Part shown: one piece after another, positions 52,043 to 61,678 of the stretch
Layout of the letters: the number at the start of each line of letters is the position of its first letter
Position numbering within the stretch: position 1 is the stretch's first letter
NCBI RefSeq assembly: GCF_014642835.1
Contig: NZ_BMJA01000001.1
Span: 787,263-851,262, forward strand
DNA length: 64,000 bases
From: Dyella nitratireducens
GTDB lineage: Bacteria; Pseudomonadota; Gammaproteobacteria; Xanthomonadales; Rhodanobacteraceae
Direction of reading: 5' to 3'
The notes under the pieces: generated by a model
Told to the model about the DNA's origin: nothing
What the model saw: the letters and a program-made list of their open reading frames with translations, nothing else
Databases searched by the model: none
Translations under genes and position numbers: made by a program

Positions 52043-52435
52043 ATGTCTTTTCTCCGCAAGCTCTCCCTCGCCCTGGTGTTTGGCCTGATTACCGCCGCGC
52101 CGCTGATGGCGCAACCCATCCAGCCCTTCACCACCGCTGCGCTGAAAGCCGCGCAAGCCGCCGGCAAACCCGTCCTGGTCGACGCGTACGCGAGCTGGTG
52201 CCCCACCTGCCGCAAGCAGGCGCCCACGATCGATGCACTTGCCAAGGACCCTGCCTTCGACAAGCTGGTGATCTTGCGCCTGGACTACGACAACCAGACA
52301 GCGGAAAAGCGTGCACTTGGCATCGTCCAGCAAAGCACGCTGATTACCTTCCATGGCAGCAAGGAGACCGGCCGCGAGGTTGGCATTACCGATCCCGATC
52401 AGATCAGGAAACTGGCGCAATCGGCGCTGCAATAA
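52043..52435 (+). CDS. Exported thioredoxin-family protein
   Basis: A 130-residue protein with a signal peptide (about residues 1-23, ending LMAQ) and a thioredoxin domain. The active site is DAYASWCPTCRKQAPTI (about 48-64). The cis-Pro after VQQST is replaced (STLITF), a departure from canonical thioredoxins. It is likely reduced by the divergent CcdA-like protein. A strong hairpin terminator follows. Confidence 0.88.
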   Translation: MSFLRKLSLALVFGLITAAPLMAQPIQPFTTAALKAAQAAGKPVLVDAYASWCPTCRKQAPTIDALAKDPAFDKLVILRLDYDNQTAEKRALGIVQQSTLITFHGSKETGREVGITDPDQIRKLAQSALQ

Positions 52436-52449
52436 GCCTCGCTGCCTGC

Positions 52450-52480
52450 AAGCTATCGGCCCGCATGGGCCGATAGCTTT
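52450..52480 (+). terminator. Terminator after the thioredoxin gene
   Basis: A perfect 13-bp stem (AAGCTATCGGCCC and its complement) with a GCAT loop, ending in TTT. It begins 15 nt after the stop codon. Confidence 0.82.
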
Positions 52481-52511
52481 ATGCTGCGCCGATTCACCGG
52501 GAGGGCGGATC

Positions 52512-52841
52512 ATGATCAAACGATGCAGCGCCACGGCGGCGTTAGTGCTCACGCTCTCCGCCTGTACATCCATGCCTTCCGACAACACCCACGCATGGGT
52601 GAATTACGCGTGCAGTGATGGACAGACGGTACAGGCCACCTACCCGGATACCAACACTGCCGTGATCAAGCTCGAAGGCGAAACCCACACCTTGCATATC
52701 GCCATTTCGGGCAGCGGTGCCCGCTATATCGGCGAAGGCTGGCAATGGTGGACCAAGGGTATGCACGATGGCCTGCTTGCACCGCTCGCAACAGGCGAAA
52801 GCATCGCCAGCGCAGCCGGCATTGCCTGCCATGCCGGCTGA
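52512..52841 (+). CDS. MliC-like lysozyme inhibitor lipoprotein
   Basis: A 109-residue lipoprotein (lipobox LSAC, Cys18). The mature domain has the MliC/PliC pattern: VNYACSDGQTVQATYP (about residues 30-45), VIKLEGETHTLHIAISGSGARYIGEG and a C-terminal Cys (GIACHAG). The YxC-DG and SGSGARY segments match inhibitors of C-type lysozyme. It would protect peptidoglycan in the periplasm. ATG 52512 is used. Confidence 0.85.
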   Translation: MIKRCSATAALVLTLSACTSMPSDNTHAWVNYACSDGQTVQATYPDTNTAVIKLEGETHTLHIAISGSGARYIGEGWQWWTKGMHDGLLAPLATGESIASAAGIACHAG

Positions 52842-52976
52842 TTTCACAAGTTCCTAACGAGCGCCGCACGTAAATCACTAAAGCATCACGCTTCGCCATC
52901 GTAGTGACGCATGGGAATAATCCTCCCGTCATCACCGTGCGCGATGCTTTCACCATCGGTTTGAGAGCATATCCCG

Positions 52977-53315
52977 ATGGTTTCGCAGTATGTTTTTCCC
53001 TCCAGCCGTGGCTTGTTTCGCATCGTCAAGCATGGCCACCGCTGGCGTTCGTTGGTCGAGGCAAAGGAAGTGGCTCGGCATGATTCCGCCGAAGCAGCGT
53101 TGGATGCGCTGCTTGAGGCTTGTCCACAGGCGCGCTTGCCGCAGACGCTGAGTGAATGGCGCTACGTCGCTGAAGCTGCGTATTTGCCGCATGCACGTCT
53201 GGCACGTGCCACCAATGGCATACGGGTTATTGGCATCGATCCTTCGCAACCGCGCGTGCGCCGCTCGCGTCGCGCCGGGGGTCGGCCAAGTCGTGACGTG
53301 ACTGATCATGGATGA
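52977..53315 (+). CDS. Hypothetical basic protein
   Basis: A 112-residue cytoplasmic protein (MVSQYVFPSSRGLFRIVKHGHRWRSL...) with a helical centre and a very basic C-terminus (RVRRSRRAGGRPSR, about residues 93-106), which may bind nucleic acid. I do not recognise it. A weak AGAGCAT precedes the ATG. Confidence 0.6.
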   Translation: MVSQYVFPSSRGLFRIVKHGHRWRSLVEAKEVARHDSAEAALDALLEACPQARLPQTLSEWRYVAEAAYLPHARLARATNGIRVIGIDPSQPRVRRSRRAGGRPSRDVTDHG

Positions 53316-53330
53316 TCGGTCACGGCCTCA

Positions 53331-53406
53331 CGTAGGTTGGGGTGCAAACCCCAACATCACCTTGCATGGAGACATGGCAATGTTGGGGTTTGCACCCCAA
53401 CCTACG
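53331..53406. repeat. REP doublet (BIME-like), copy 5
   Basis: Both arms are perfect copies of the consensus. It lies between convergent genes: the basic protein (plus, ends 53315) and recQ (minus, ends 53428). Confidence 0.92.
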
Positions 53407-53427
53407 ATGCTACGATGCAGGCGTCAT

Positions 53428-55242
53428 TCATTCCTTCGCGTTGATCACTTCCAAAAAATCCCGCCCGTAGCGCTTGAGCTTCGCCTCACCCACGCCGCTG
53501 ATCGAGGCAAGTTCATCTTCGTTCTCCGGCATCGCACGCAGCATCGCCAAGAGCGTGGCGTCATGAAAAATCACATAAGCCGGCACACCGTGCTGCTTGG
53601 CCAAGCGCGAACGCAAGCCACGCAGCGCATCCCACATGGGTTGCTCGTAGGCTTCTATTCCCAAGCTCGCGCCCGTCACCAATTGGCTGTCGCGACGGCG
53701 TGAAGCACGGCGCACAGGGCGCGTTTCCTCGCGCATATGGATCGATTGCTTGCCGACCAATACATCACGACTGGCCGCGGTAAGACGCAAGGTTCCAAAA
53801 CCTTCCGCATCTGTCGACAGCAAGCCTGCAGCCAGCAATTGGCGAAATACCGAACGCCACTGCTTTTCATCCATGTCAGCGCCAATGCCGAACGTGGTCA
53901 GGCGATCATGCCCAAGCTGGCTCATGCGTTCGCTGTCGATGCCGCGCAAAATATCGATCACGTGTCCCGCGCCAAATCGCTGGCCGCTGCGGTACACCGC
54001 TGACAGCGCTTTCTGCGAGGGGACGGTTGCATCCCAGGTCTTGGGTGGGTTGAGGCAGTTGTCGCAATGCCCGCAAGGGCCTTCGAAGGTTTCGCCAAAC
54101 GCAGCCAGTAACAATTGGCGGCGGCATTTTGTGGTTTCGGCATAGCAAAGCAAGGAATCCAGCTTGGAGCGTTCGATGCGTTTGCGCTCATCGCCCGATT
54201 CGGACTGCGCGATCATCTGGCTCATCGCCACCATGTCGGACAGGCCATAAATCATCCATGCATCGGCCGGCAAACTATCGCGACCTGCACGGCCGGTTTC
54301 CTGGTAATAGCCTTCCATGCTGCGTGGCAAATCCAGGTGGGCGACGAAACGCACGTCTGGCTTGTCGATGCCCATGCCGAACGCAACCGTCGCCACCATC
54401 ACGATGCTGTCTTCGCGCAGGAAACGTTGCTGATTCGCCATACGTGTCGCCGCATCGAGACCCGCGTGGTACGGCAACGCTTCGATGCCAGCGTCCTTGA
54501 GCCACTCCGCCGTGTCATCGACTTTGCGGCGGCTAAAGCAATAGACGATACCGGCATCGCCCCGGTGACCGTCCAGAAAACTCAACAATTGGCTGCGCGG
54601 ATTGTGGCGCTGCGTGACGGCGTAGCGGATGTTCGGCCGGTCGAAGCTGGAAACGAACTGACGCGCATCCTGCAGCGCCAAACGCTCGACGATTTCATCG
54701 CGCGTGCGCGGATCGGCCGTAGCCGTAAGCGCCATGCGCGGCACCTGCGGATAGCGCTGGTGCAGAATCGTCAGCTCGCGATATTCAGGGCGGAAATCGT
54801 GCCCCCATTGCGAAACGCAATGCGCTTCGTCGATGGCGAACAGCGCCGTTTCCGTACGATCGAGCAGCTCAAGAAAGCGCGCGGTGAGCAAGCGTTCCGG
54901 CGCCACGTAAAGCAAATCCAGTTCGTTGGCGGAGAGCTTGCGCTCCATGTCGCGCTGCTCCTGGGCATCCAGGCTGGAGTTGAGATAAGCCGCTGCCACG
55001 CCTGCTTCGCGCAGCGCATCCACCTGGTCGTGCATCAATGCGATCAGCGGCGACACCACGATGCCGGTGCCCTGCCGCAGCAAGGCCGGAATTTGATAGC
55101 ACAGCGATTTGCCGCCGCCAGTCGGCATCAGCACCAGCGCATCGCCACCTTCGGCGACATGCTCGACGATGGCTTGCTGGTGACCGCGAAAGTGCGAATA
55201 ACCGAAGACGCTTTGGAGGATTTCTAGGGGCGTGGCGGGCAT
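53428..55242 (-). CDS. recQ: ATP-dependent DNA helicase RecQ
   Basis: RecQ is a 3'-5' helicase in recombination and fork repair. The 604 residues from ATG 55242 contain the Q-motif/[10 protein letters not shown] (about residue 19), Walker [15 protein letters not shown] (about 39-52), [13 protein letters not shown] (about 140-152), motifs IV-VI with [12 protein letters not shown] (about 315-326) and the RecQ-Ct zinc site (CRRQLLL...CGHCDNC, about 371-394). The HRDC domain with [13 protein letters not shown] closes the protein. Upstream in-frame sequence lies in a repeat-like spacer. Confidence 0.97.
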   Translation of the reverse strand: MPATPLEILQSVFGYSHFRGHQQAIVEHVAEGGDALVLMPTGGGKSLCYQIPALLRQGTGIVVSPLIALMHDQVDALREAGVAAAYLNSSLDAQEQRDMERKLSANELDLLYVAPERLLTARFLELLDRTETALFAIDEAHCVSQWGHDFRPEYRELTILHQRYPQVPRMALTATADPRTRDEIVERLALQDARQFVSSFDRPNIRYAVTQRHNPRSQLLSFLDGHRGDAGIVYCFSRRKVDDTAEWLKDAGIEALPYHAGLDAATRMANQQRFLREDSIVMVATVAFGMGIDKPDVRFVAHLDLPRSMEGYYQETGRAGRDSLPADAWMIYGLSDMVAMSQMIAQSESGDERKRIERSKLDSLLCYAETTKCRRQLLLAAFGETFEGPCGHCDNCLNPPKTWDATVPSQKALSAVYRSGQRFGAGHVIDILRGIDSERMSQLGHDRLTTFGIGADMDEKQWRSVFRQLLAAGLLSTDAEGFGTLRLTAASRDVLVGKQSIHMREETRPVRRASRRRDSQLVTGASLGIEAYEQPMWDALRGLRSRLAKQHGVPAYVIFHDATLLAMLRAMPENEDELASISGVGEAKLKRYGRDFLEVINAKE

Positions 55243-55411
55243 GCTTCTTTTTTCTCCCTCTTCCGTGTGGAGAAGGTTGGGGTGAGGGGCAACCTGGCAA
55301 CTAAGCTTATGTCTTTCGTCCAAAGCATCGAGTAAGGGCGCGCGTCAGCGATTGCCGCCGTGACAAGCCCGGCCACTCACTTCCAACGCTCTCTCCGAAC
55401 AGGAAGGGAAC

Positions 55412-55747
55412 TTAGGGTAAACCCCACAACTCCCGATCCACATTCGCATCCAGTCCAAAGCGGGCTAGCGGCACGCGGCCGTTCTTCACTTCCACGCCTT
55501 CCGCACGCAATAACCGGCTTTGCTCACGAAAACCGCGGCTACCGGGCGGCATGGCGATCTGCCCGTTGGAACGCAGCACGCGGAACCACGGCAGCGTCAT
55601 GCCATCGGGCACCTCGCCCAGCAACCGCCCAACCAATCGGGCCCGACCCGGCAGGCCGGCACGTGCTGCGATGGCGCCATAACTGGCGACGCGGCCCGGT
55701 GGAATGGCCGCGATGGCCTCAAAGACTTTCAGGTATTCCGGCTTCAT
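55412..55747 (-). CDS. Alkyltransferase-like protein (ATL, MGMT family)
   Basis: A 111-residue protein of the Ada/MGMT C-terminal fold. The DNA-binding part shows VASYGAIAARAGLPGRARLVGRLLG (about residues 20-44, quoted in part: VASYGAIAARAGLPG). The active-site PCHRV of methyltransferases is LPWFRVLRSNG here (about 53-63), so the acceptor Cys is replaced by Trp, as in ATL proteins that flag alkylated guanine for excision repair. ATG 55747 (MKPEYLKVFEA) is chosen. Confidence 0.9.
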   Translation of the reverse strand: MKPEYLKVFEAIAAIPPGRVASYGAIAARAGLPGRARLVGRLLGEVPDGMTLPWFRVLRSNGQIAMPPGSRGFREQSRLLRAEGVEVKNGRVPLARFGLDANVDRELWGLP

Positions 55748-55834
55748 GACAGCGTGCACTTTACGCGGATTTGATCCGCCCAATCCCGACTCGTGGCAAA
55801 GTAGCAGCGTACCGTATCCCGTCAGGGTAACCGC

Positions 55835-56239
55835 ATGCATCACTTCGAAGCCGTGCGCTCACTGGTCGGCAGCCTGCATACGTTGCGGCGGAACGATCCG
55901 TACGTGATCAGCTTCGACCTGAGCCTGCCGCACGGCCGCCATCAAGGCATCTACCTGGCCGAACTGGAAGACGAGAACGGCCGCCGCTACCTACGGATAT
56001 CCACCCCGATCGGCCCGCTGGCTGGCACCGATCCCAAGCGCTGCCTGCGCTTCAACTGGGAGCAACGTGTCGGTTTTCTGGCGGTGACAGACCTGGGCGG
56101 CGCCCCTTACCTGCATCTGTGCGAGAACCGCCCGTACGAGCTGGTTACCGCGCTCGAGCTCAAGCGCCTGATCAGCGAACTGGGCACCCTGGGTGATCAG
56201 CTGGAGCAGTTGATCGTCGATAGTGGTGACAGCTTCTAG
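55835..56239 (+). CDS. Hypothetical protein
   Basis: A 134-residue soluble alpha/beta protein with strands YVISFDLSLPHG, GIYLAELEDENGRRYLRISTP and a long C-terminal helix (ELVTALELKRLISELGTLGDQLEQLI). The layout resembles type III secretion chaperone-like/YbjN folds, but I cannot name the family. Its TAG stop is immediately followed by REP copy 6. Confidence 0.7.
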   Translation: MHHFEAVRSLVGSLHTLRRNDPYVISFDLSLPHGRHQGIYLAELEDENGRRYLRISTPIGPLAGTDPKRCLRFNWEQRVGFLAVTDLGGAPYLHLCENRPYELVTALELKRLISELGTLGDQLEQLIVDSGDSF

Positions 56240-56312
56240 TAGGTTGGGGTGCAAACCCCAACATCGTGATGCTTCCGGGCACGGCCATGTTGGGGTTTAC
56301 ACCCCAACCTGC
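56239..56312. repeat. REP doublet (BIME-like), copy 6
   Basis: The GTAG head of the left arm shares its first base with the TAG stop of the previous gene. The right arm has a T in the loop and a C-to-G change near the end. It lies between convergent genes. Confidence 0.9.
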
Positions 56313-56316
56313 AACA

Positions 56317-57441
56317 TCACCCAAGCTGCCGCGCTACGTAGATAAATCCATACGCGATCAGGGCCGTCACCGGCAAGGTGAGTATCCACGCCCACACCAT
56401 GCGCTCCACCACCGACCAGCGGATCGCATTGAAGCGCTTGGCGGAGCCCACGCCCATGATCGAGGACGACACCACGTGCGTGGTCGAGACCGGCAGGCCG
56501 AACGCTGAAGCGCTCAGAATCACCAGCGCCGAACTGCCCTCCGCCGCGAAACCGTTGATCGGATGCAGCTTCACCATCTTGTGGCCGAGCGTCTTGATGA
56601 TGCGCCAGCCACCGCCCGCCGTACCACCAGCCATGGTGAGTGCGCAGAGCGCAGCGACCCAGTGCGGCACGGTGAAGCCGCCGGCCGCGGATTCGTGGAT
56701 ACGCAGGAACGACAGCCACGCCGGCAGATGATCGAACCGCCCTGCCGCGGTGGCGCTGGCCAGCGCCAGGGCGATGATGCCCATGCTCTTCTGCGCGTCG
56801 TTCATGCCGTGCGCCAGACCCATCGCACTGGCCGACAAGATCTGCACCTTGCCGAATACGCTGTTCACGAACGGCGTGCGGCCCAGATGGCGCAGCAACC
56901 CTTTGCTTGAAGCGAACCATGCCAGCAGCGCATACAGGCCGCCCATCAATAGAAAGCCCAGGATGAAGCCCATCACCGGTGAGACCACCATCGGCATCAC
57001 CACTTTCGGCAACACACCCTTGCCTTCCCACCAGTGCAGGCCATCCTGCGCCCAGATCACGGCCTCGAAGTTGCCGCCGGCTTCCGCGATGGCAGCGCCG
57101 ACCAGTGCGCCGACCAGCGCATGGCTGGAACTGGACGGCAAACCCAGCCACCAGGTGATCAGATTCCACACGATGGCCGCGAGCAACGCACAGATCAAAA
57201 GCTCCGGCCCCGCATGCACCACGCCCGTATTGACGATGCCGGCTGCAATGGTCGCCGCCACCGCCGTGCCCCACATGGCACCGATCATGTTGGTGACTGC
57301 CGCAAGCAATACCGCCTGACCCGGTGACAGCACCTTGGTGGCTACGACGGTGGCGATGGAGTTGGCGGTGTCGTGAAAGCCGTTGATGTAGGTGAAGATG
57401 AGCGCAATCAGCACGACCGCGATGACCAGGCCGAGACTCAT
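56317..57441 (-). CDS. Inorganic phosphate transporter, PiT family
   Basis: A 374-residue PiT permease with about 10 transmembrane helices. The duplicated signatures are FTYINGFHDTANSIATVVATKVL (about residues 16-38, quoted in part: GFHDTANSIAT) and LAHGMNDAQKSMGIIALAL (about 208-226), with SSSHALVGALVGAAI and PVSTTHVVSSSIMGVG between and after. It carries metal-phosphate with protons or sodium. It is followed upstream on the same strand by a DUF47 gene. Confidence 0.93.
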   Translation of the reverse strand: MSLGLVIAVVLIALIFTYINGFHDTANSIATVVATKVLSPGQAVLLAAVTNMIGAMWGTAVAATIAAGIVNTGVVHAGPELLICALLAAIVWNLITWWLGLPSSSSHALVGALVGAAIAEAGGNFEAVIWAQDGLHWWEGKGVLPKVVMPMVVSPVMGFILGFLLMGGLYALLAWFASSKGLLRHLGRTPFVNSVFGKVQILSASAMGLAHGMNDAQKSMGIIALALASATAAGRFDHLPAWLSFLRIHESAAGGFTVPHWVAALCALTMAGGTAGGGWRIIKTLGHKMVKLHPINGFAAEGSSALVILSASAFGLPVSTTHVVSSSIMGVGSAKRFNAIRWSVVERMVWAWILTLPVTALIAYGFIYVARQLG

Positions 57442-57498
57442 GCGCGCACTCCCGTCAGTGCGCGCCAGGCATGAGATGAAACCTGCAAGGCATGCTCC

Positions 57499-58128
57499 TC
57501 AGGAGTTCTTCAATACGATGGAATAGACGATGTTGCCTACGTCGCGGCAGCGGTCGATGGCCTTTTCGATCAGCTCGAACAGATCCTTGGCCAGCATGGC
57601 GCGCATGGCGTCATCGCTTTCGAGATAGAGCGTGCGGTAGGGTGCCAGCAGCATGCGATCGCCCTCCGATTCCAGCGTCTGCATGCGATCCTGCAGTTTC
57701 TTCACCGGATCGATGCGCAGGCCACGGCGCAGCTCGCCGATCATCTCCACCACCACGTCGGTAGAGCGCGTCAGCACGAGGGTGCGCTGGCTGAAGTCCA
57801 CGCCTTGCAGGCGGTTGGTGACGATGGCGTAGCGTTCGGCGAACTTCTCCACGCTTTTGGGGATTTTGTACAACGCGCTGTTGAGCGCCTCGATGTCCTC
57901 GCGATCCAGCGCCGTGACGAAGGTATTCACCAGCTCTTCGCTGATCTGCGTGGCCAGCGCCTTCTCCCGCTTGCGGGCGGCGGCGAAGGCGGCCATGACC
58001 GGCGTGTGGTCGGCCAGGGAAACCAGTTCATGCAGCGCCTTGGCGCTTTCGCGAGCTGCTTCGGCGCTCTGTTCCAGCAGACCGTAGAACTTGTCGCCTT
58101 TGCCGAAAATCGTCTGGAGTGAAAACAT
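57499..58128 (-). CDS. DUF47 / PhoU-like protein (TIGR00153)
   Basis: A 209-residue all-helical PhoU-like protein. It starts MFSLQTIFGKGDKFYGLLEQSAEAA, the TIGR00153 N-terminus, and contains an acidic metal-binding-type pattern in the second half (ETLESEGDRM, EKAIDRCRDVGNIVYSIVLKN near the end). DUF47 proteins accompany PiT transporters and modulate them. It lies 57 nt upstream of the phosphate transporter gene on the same strand. Confidence 0.93.
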   Translation of the reverse strand: MFSLQTIFGKGDKFYGLLEQSAEAARESAKALHELVSLADHTPVMAAFAAARKREKALATQISEELVNTFVTALDREDIEALNSALYKIPKSVEKFAERYAIVTNRLQGVDFSQRTLVLTRSTDVVVEMIGELRRGLRIDPVKKLQDRMQTLESEGDRMLLAPYRTLYLESDDAMRAMLAKDLFELIEKAIDRCRDVGNIVYSIVLKNS

Positions 58129-58282
58129 GCGGGGAATCTGGGCAGGAAAGGGATAAATATTTCCGGAATGTTACAGGAGCCCCCTGCCGCACCGCACCAC
58201 CCGAGCCTCCCCTGGGGCTATCCCGAGACCTGGCTAGGTGCCTTACACTGGTCGGTATGCCCGCACCTGATGCCCTGTCGCG

Positions 58283-59605
58283 ATGCTGACCACCATCGCG
58301 CTCGTCCTCCTCCTCGCCCTTTGCAACGGTTTCTTCGCGCTATCGGAAATGGCGCTGGTTGCCTCGCGCAAAAGCCGGCTCAAGCAAATGGCCCGCACCA
58401 GTCGCCGGGCCCGGGTTGCGCTGCGGCACGCCGAGGCGCCAGAACACTTCCTCTCCACGGTGCAGGTGGGTATCACCCTGGTGATGCTGATCACCGGCTC
58501 GGTGGCTGGCGACGCCATCGGCAAGCACATTGGGGACATGTTGCATGACGGCAGCATCGCCTGGCTGGTGCCTTACACGCGGCTCATCGGCGTGGTGCTC
58601 GGCTTCATGGTGATCTCCTTCATCCAGATCGTGATCGGCGAGCTGGTACCCAAGCGCCTGGCACTGTCCGCACCGGAGAAGGTGTCGAGCCTCGTCGGCA
58701 TGCCGATGCTGGTGCTGTCACGGGCTTGCGCGCCGTTCGTGTGGATGCTCAACCGCTCCAGCGGCCTGCTGCTGAAACTTTTTCGCGTGAAGGATCGCGG
58801 CGACACCGCCGCCACCGAAGAAGAAATCCGCCTGCTGGTGGCCGAAAGCACCGAACAAGGCGTGCTCGATGCCGATGAGCAAGCCATGGTCAATCGCGTG
58901 CTGCGCCTGGGTGATCGCACCGTGGACAGCGTGATGACACCGCGCATGCGCATCGCCTGGCTCGATATGAACGCATCGATGGAAGAAAACCTGGAAGTGC
59001 TGCGGGAAACGTCCTACTCGCGCTATCCGGTCTATCGCGGGGATGAAAGCGACATCGTCGGCGTGATGGAAGTAAAGAGCCTGCTTGGCGGCATCGCCAA
59101 GGGCAAGCTGGAATTGTTCCGCACGCTCGCCAAGCCGCTATACGTACCTGGCACCGCACGCGCGCTCGATCTGCTGGAAGAATTCCGCGACGCCGAAACG
59201 CCGATGGCCCTGGTGGTGGATGAATACGGCGACATCGACGGCGTAGTCACACTCAACGATCTGCTCGCCGCAGTCGTCGGCGCCAGCCAGCTTGGTCATG
59301 GCAGCGGCGAAGAACACTCGCCCATCGTGCAACGCGAAGATGGCTCCTGGCTGATCGACGGCGCACTTTCCACCGACGATCTGCGCGAACTGCTGCACCT
59401 GGATCATCTGCCCGGCGAAGATGAGCACGATTTCCGCACCGCCGCCGGCATGGTGATGGCGGCGCTGGGCCATATTCCGCAAACGGGCGAAGTGTTCGCA
59501 TGGCGCGGCATTCGCTTTGAGGTGGTGGACCTGGATGGTGCGCGTATCGACAAGCTGCTGGTGACGCCGGCGCCGCACATCGAACTCGCTGACGACGAGC
59601 AATGA
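58283..59605 (+). CDS. CNNM/CorC (HlyC/CorC) family membrane protein
   Basis: A 440-residue protein with an N-terminal DUF21 membrane domain (about residues 1-190, four helices, including CNGFFALSEMALVASRKSRLKQMA). A CBS pair (about 210-330) follows, including VMTPRMRIAWLDMN, RYPVYRGDESDIVGVM and EYGDIDGVVTLNDLLAAVVG. The C-terminal CorC/HlyC domain is ADP- or transporter-associated (about 350-430). Proteins of this family are linked to Mg2+/Co2+ efflux or tolerance. Despite the older haemolysin name, no toxin role is supported. Confidence 0.9.
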   Translation: MLTTIALVLLLALCNGFFALSEMALVASRKSRLKQMARTSRRARVALRHAEAPEHFLSTVQVGITLVMLITGSVAGDAIGKHIGDMLHDGSIAWLVPYTRLIGVVLGFMVISFIQIVIGELVPKRLALSAPEKVSSLVGMPMLVLSRACAPFVWMLNRSSGLLLKLFRVKDRGDTAATEEEIRLLVAESTEQGVLDADEQAMVNRVLRLGDRTVDSVMTPRMRIAWLDMNASMEENLEVLRETSYSRYPVYRGDESDIVGVMEVKSLLGGIAKGKLELFRTLAKPLYVPGTARALDLLEEFRDAETPMALVVDEYGDIDGVVTLNDLLAAVVGASQLGHGSGEEHSPIVQREDGSWLIDGALSTDDLRELLHLDHLPGEDEHDFRTAAGMVMAALGHIPQTGEVFAWRGIRFEVVDLDGARIDKLLVTPAPHIELADDEQ

Positions 59606-59607
59606 CG

Positions 59608-59683
59608 CGTAGGTTGGGGTGCAAACCCCAACATGGCCATGTCAATCAGGATCACGGTGTTGGGGTTTGCACCCCAACCTACG
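59608..59683. repeat. REP doublet (BIME-like), copy 7
   Basis: Both arms are perfect. It starts 2 nt after the CorC-like stop and ends 20 nt before the convergent trmJ stop. Confidence 0.92.
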
Positions 59684-59703
59684 AATGAACCCCGCACTCG
59701 TAG

Positions 59704-60465
59704 CTACTTCTTGTCGTTAGCCAACCTCGCCATCCGCTGCGCATCCGCCAAAATCCCATGCAACATGCGCAGCTCGCGCTCATCCATCTGCGCACGCAAA
59801 AACAACTTGCGCAAACGCAACATGATCATGGTCGGCGAGCGCCCCTTGTGAAAATCGATATCGTCCAGCGTCTGCGCAATATGCTCGAAGAATCGCTCCA
59901 TCTGCGCCGCATCGGCCGGCGGCTCGTCATGCAGCGGCGGCGGTGCCGGTAGCTTCTCGCCCAGCAAAACCAGGCGACATTCGTAAGCCATCACCTGAAC
60001 CGCCTGCGCGAGATTCAGCGAGCTGAAATCGTCCACGCTGGGAATGCGCACCATCGCGTGGCAACGCGCCAGCTCCTCGTTCTCCAACCCGGTGCGTTCG
60101 TTGCCGAACACCAGCGCCACCTGCTCGCCACGCTCCGCCGCGGCCAGCGCCTGCGCAGCTGCCTCGCGCGGCGTGAGTTCCGGCAAGTTCACCCCGCGAC
60201 GCCGCGCGGACAGGCCCAACGAAAAGCTCGCTCCAGCCAAGGCATCCACCAAGCCGGCATGCACGCGTGCCCCGTCCAGCACGTCATCCGCGCCCGCCGC
60301 CATGGCCGACACCTCCCGATCGGGAAAACGATGCGGTGAAACCAGTTCCATGCGCGTAAAGCCCATGGTCCGGATGGCCCGCGCCGCGCTGCCGATATTG
60401 CCTGGATGCGAGGTGCGAACGAGGACAAAGCGGAAACGGTTGGGAAGGTCGGCGATAACGCTCAT
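59704..60465 (-). CDS. trmJ: tRNA (cytidine/uridine-2'-O-)-methyltransferase TrmJ
   Basis: A SPOUT (TrmH-class) methyltransferase of 253 residues that modifies position 32 of tRNAs. The N-terminal motif VLVRTSHPGNIGSAARAIRTMGF (about residues 14-36, quoted in part: RTSHPGNIGSAARA) is the SPOUT motif 1. Knot motifs 2 and 3 are ALVFGNERTGL (about 118-128) and IPSVDDFSSLNLAQAVQVMAYE (about 140-161, quoted in part: SSLNLAQAVQ). The C-terminal helical extension is typical of TrmJ. ATG 60465 (MSVIADLPNR) is used. Confidence 0.94.
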   Translation of the reverse strand: MSVIADLPNRFRFVLVRTSHPGNIGSAARAIRTMGFTRMELVSPHRFPDREVSAMAAGADDVLDGARVHAGLVDALAGASFSLGLSARRRGVNLPELTPREAAAQALAAAERGEQVALVFGNERTGLENEELARCHAMVRIPSVDDFSSLNLAQAVQVMAYECRLVLLGEKLPAPPPLHDEPPADAAQMERFFEHIAQTLDDIDFHKGRSPTMIMLRLRKLFLRAQMDERELRMLHGILADAQRMARLANDKK

Positions 60466-60622
60466 GCGACAAACATCAGGCATTTATGAGGGTGGCAAGA
60501 ATAGTCGAGGCGCCGCGAGAAGGGGGTGGCATCCGCTTGCCGGTCCTGCAATCGCTCGCCCCTCCCTGGCCGCTCTGCTATGATTACCGGTCGCTAACCC
60601 GTTCTTTTGCCAAGTCAAAGCC

Positions 60623-61426
60623 ATGACCAGACCCGCCGTCAACGTCGCGGTACGCGCCGCGCGCTCCGCTGGTAACGTGATTCTGCGTTACATGAATCGC
60701 ATCGACGGCCTTAACGTCGTCGAGAAGCAGCGCATGGACTTTGCATCCGAAGTCGACCGGCTGGCCGAGGCCGAAATCGTCAAAGAACTACGCCGCGCCT
60801 ACCCCACCCACGCCATCCTCGCCGAAGAAGGCGGCGCGATCGGCAAAAGCCCGCTGGTGTGGGTCATCGATCCGCTGGATGGCACGCACAACTACCTGCG
60901 CGGCATTCCCCATTTCAGCGTCTCCATCGCCATGCTCGACAAGGGCGAGCCGGTGTACGCCGTGGTGTTCGATCCGCTGCGCGACGAACTGTTCACCGCC
61001 AGCAAAGGCGATGGCGCTTACCTCAATGACCGCCGCATCCGCGTCGGCAAGCGCGAAAACCTCAACGGCGCCATGATCGGCACCGGTTTCCCCTACCGCC
61101 AGCGCGCGCACCTGGATTCGCAATTGGCGATGACACGCGCCCTGCTCGGCCAGGCCGAAGACATCCGCCGTTCCGGTTCCGCCGCACTCGATCTCGCCTA
61201 TACCGCCGCCGGCCGCTATGACGGCTTCTTCGAAATCGGCCTGAAGCCCTGGGACATGGCCGCCGGCGTGCTGCTGGTCCGCGAAGCCGGCGGTCAGTAC
61301 TGCGACTTCGCAGGACGCGACGGCATTCCCGAAAGCGGCAACATCGTTGCGGGCAACCACCACGTCGTGAAAGCGATGCTGGAAGCAATCGGTGCAAACG
61401 CAACGCCGGCCTTGTTGCGAGCCTGA
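60623..61426 (+). CDS. suhB: Inositol-1-monophosphatase SuhB
   Basis: A 267-residue phosphatase of the IMPase superfamily. SuhB also binds RNA polymerase/NusA in rRNA antitermination in E. coli. Metal sites are LAEEGG (Glu near residue 70) and [25 protein letters not shown] (about 82-106, quoted in part: DPLDGTHNY). [15 protein letters not shown] (about 212-226) is the second signature. A TATGAT at 60579-60584 is a possible -10 box. It is divergent from trmJ, as in many gammaproteobacteria. Confidence 0.95.
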   Translation: MTRPAVNVAVRAARSAGNVILRYMNRIDGLNVVEKQRMDFASEVDRLAEAEIVKELRRAYPTHAILAEEGGAIGKSPLVWVIDPLDGTHNYLRGIPHFSVSIAMLDKGEPVYAVVFDPLRDELFTASKGDGAYLNDRRIRVGKRENLNGAMIGTGFPYRQRAHLDSQLAMTRALLGQAEDIRRSGSAALDLAYTAAGRYDGFFEIGLKPWDMAAGVLLVREAGGQYCDFAGRDGIPESGNIVAGNHHVVKAMLEAIGANATPALLRA

Positions 61427-61427
61427 C

Positions 61428-61501
61428 CGTAGGTTGGGGTGCAAACCCCAACACTGCCATGCCTGTCATCACGCCAAGTTGGGGTTTACACCCCAACCTG
61501 C
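61428..61501. repeat. REP doublet (BIME-like), copy 8
   Basis: The copy begins directly after the suhB stop and precedes the type IV secretion genes on the same strand. The right arm has the T loop and G end variant also seen in copy 6. Confidence 0.9.
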
Positions 61502-61678
61502 TAACGCGTGCGAGCCGCCAACTCGTTTCAAACGAAAAAACTCACACAGCGCACCCACCAAAGATGTGAGGCATGAATAGCCAAGCGCGCACAAGACGGC
61601 TGCTCATTGGCTGATATCTGACAGCACTACCTGCGCCGGTATGATTTTTCCTCATTCATGGGGAACACCGGCACGACG

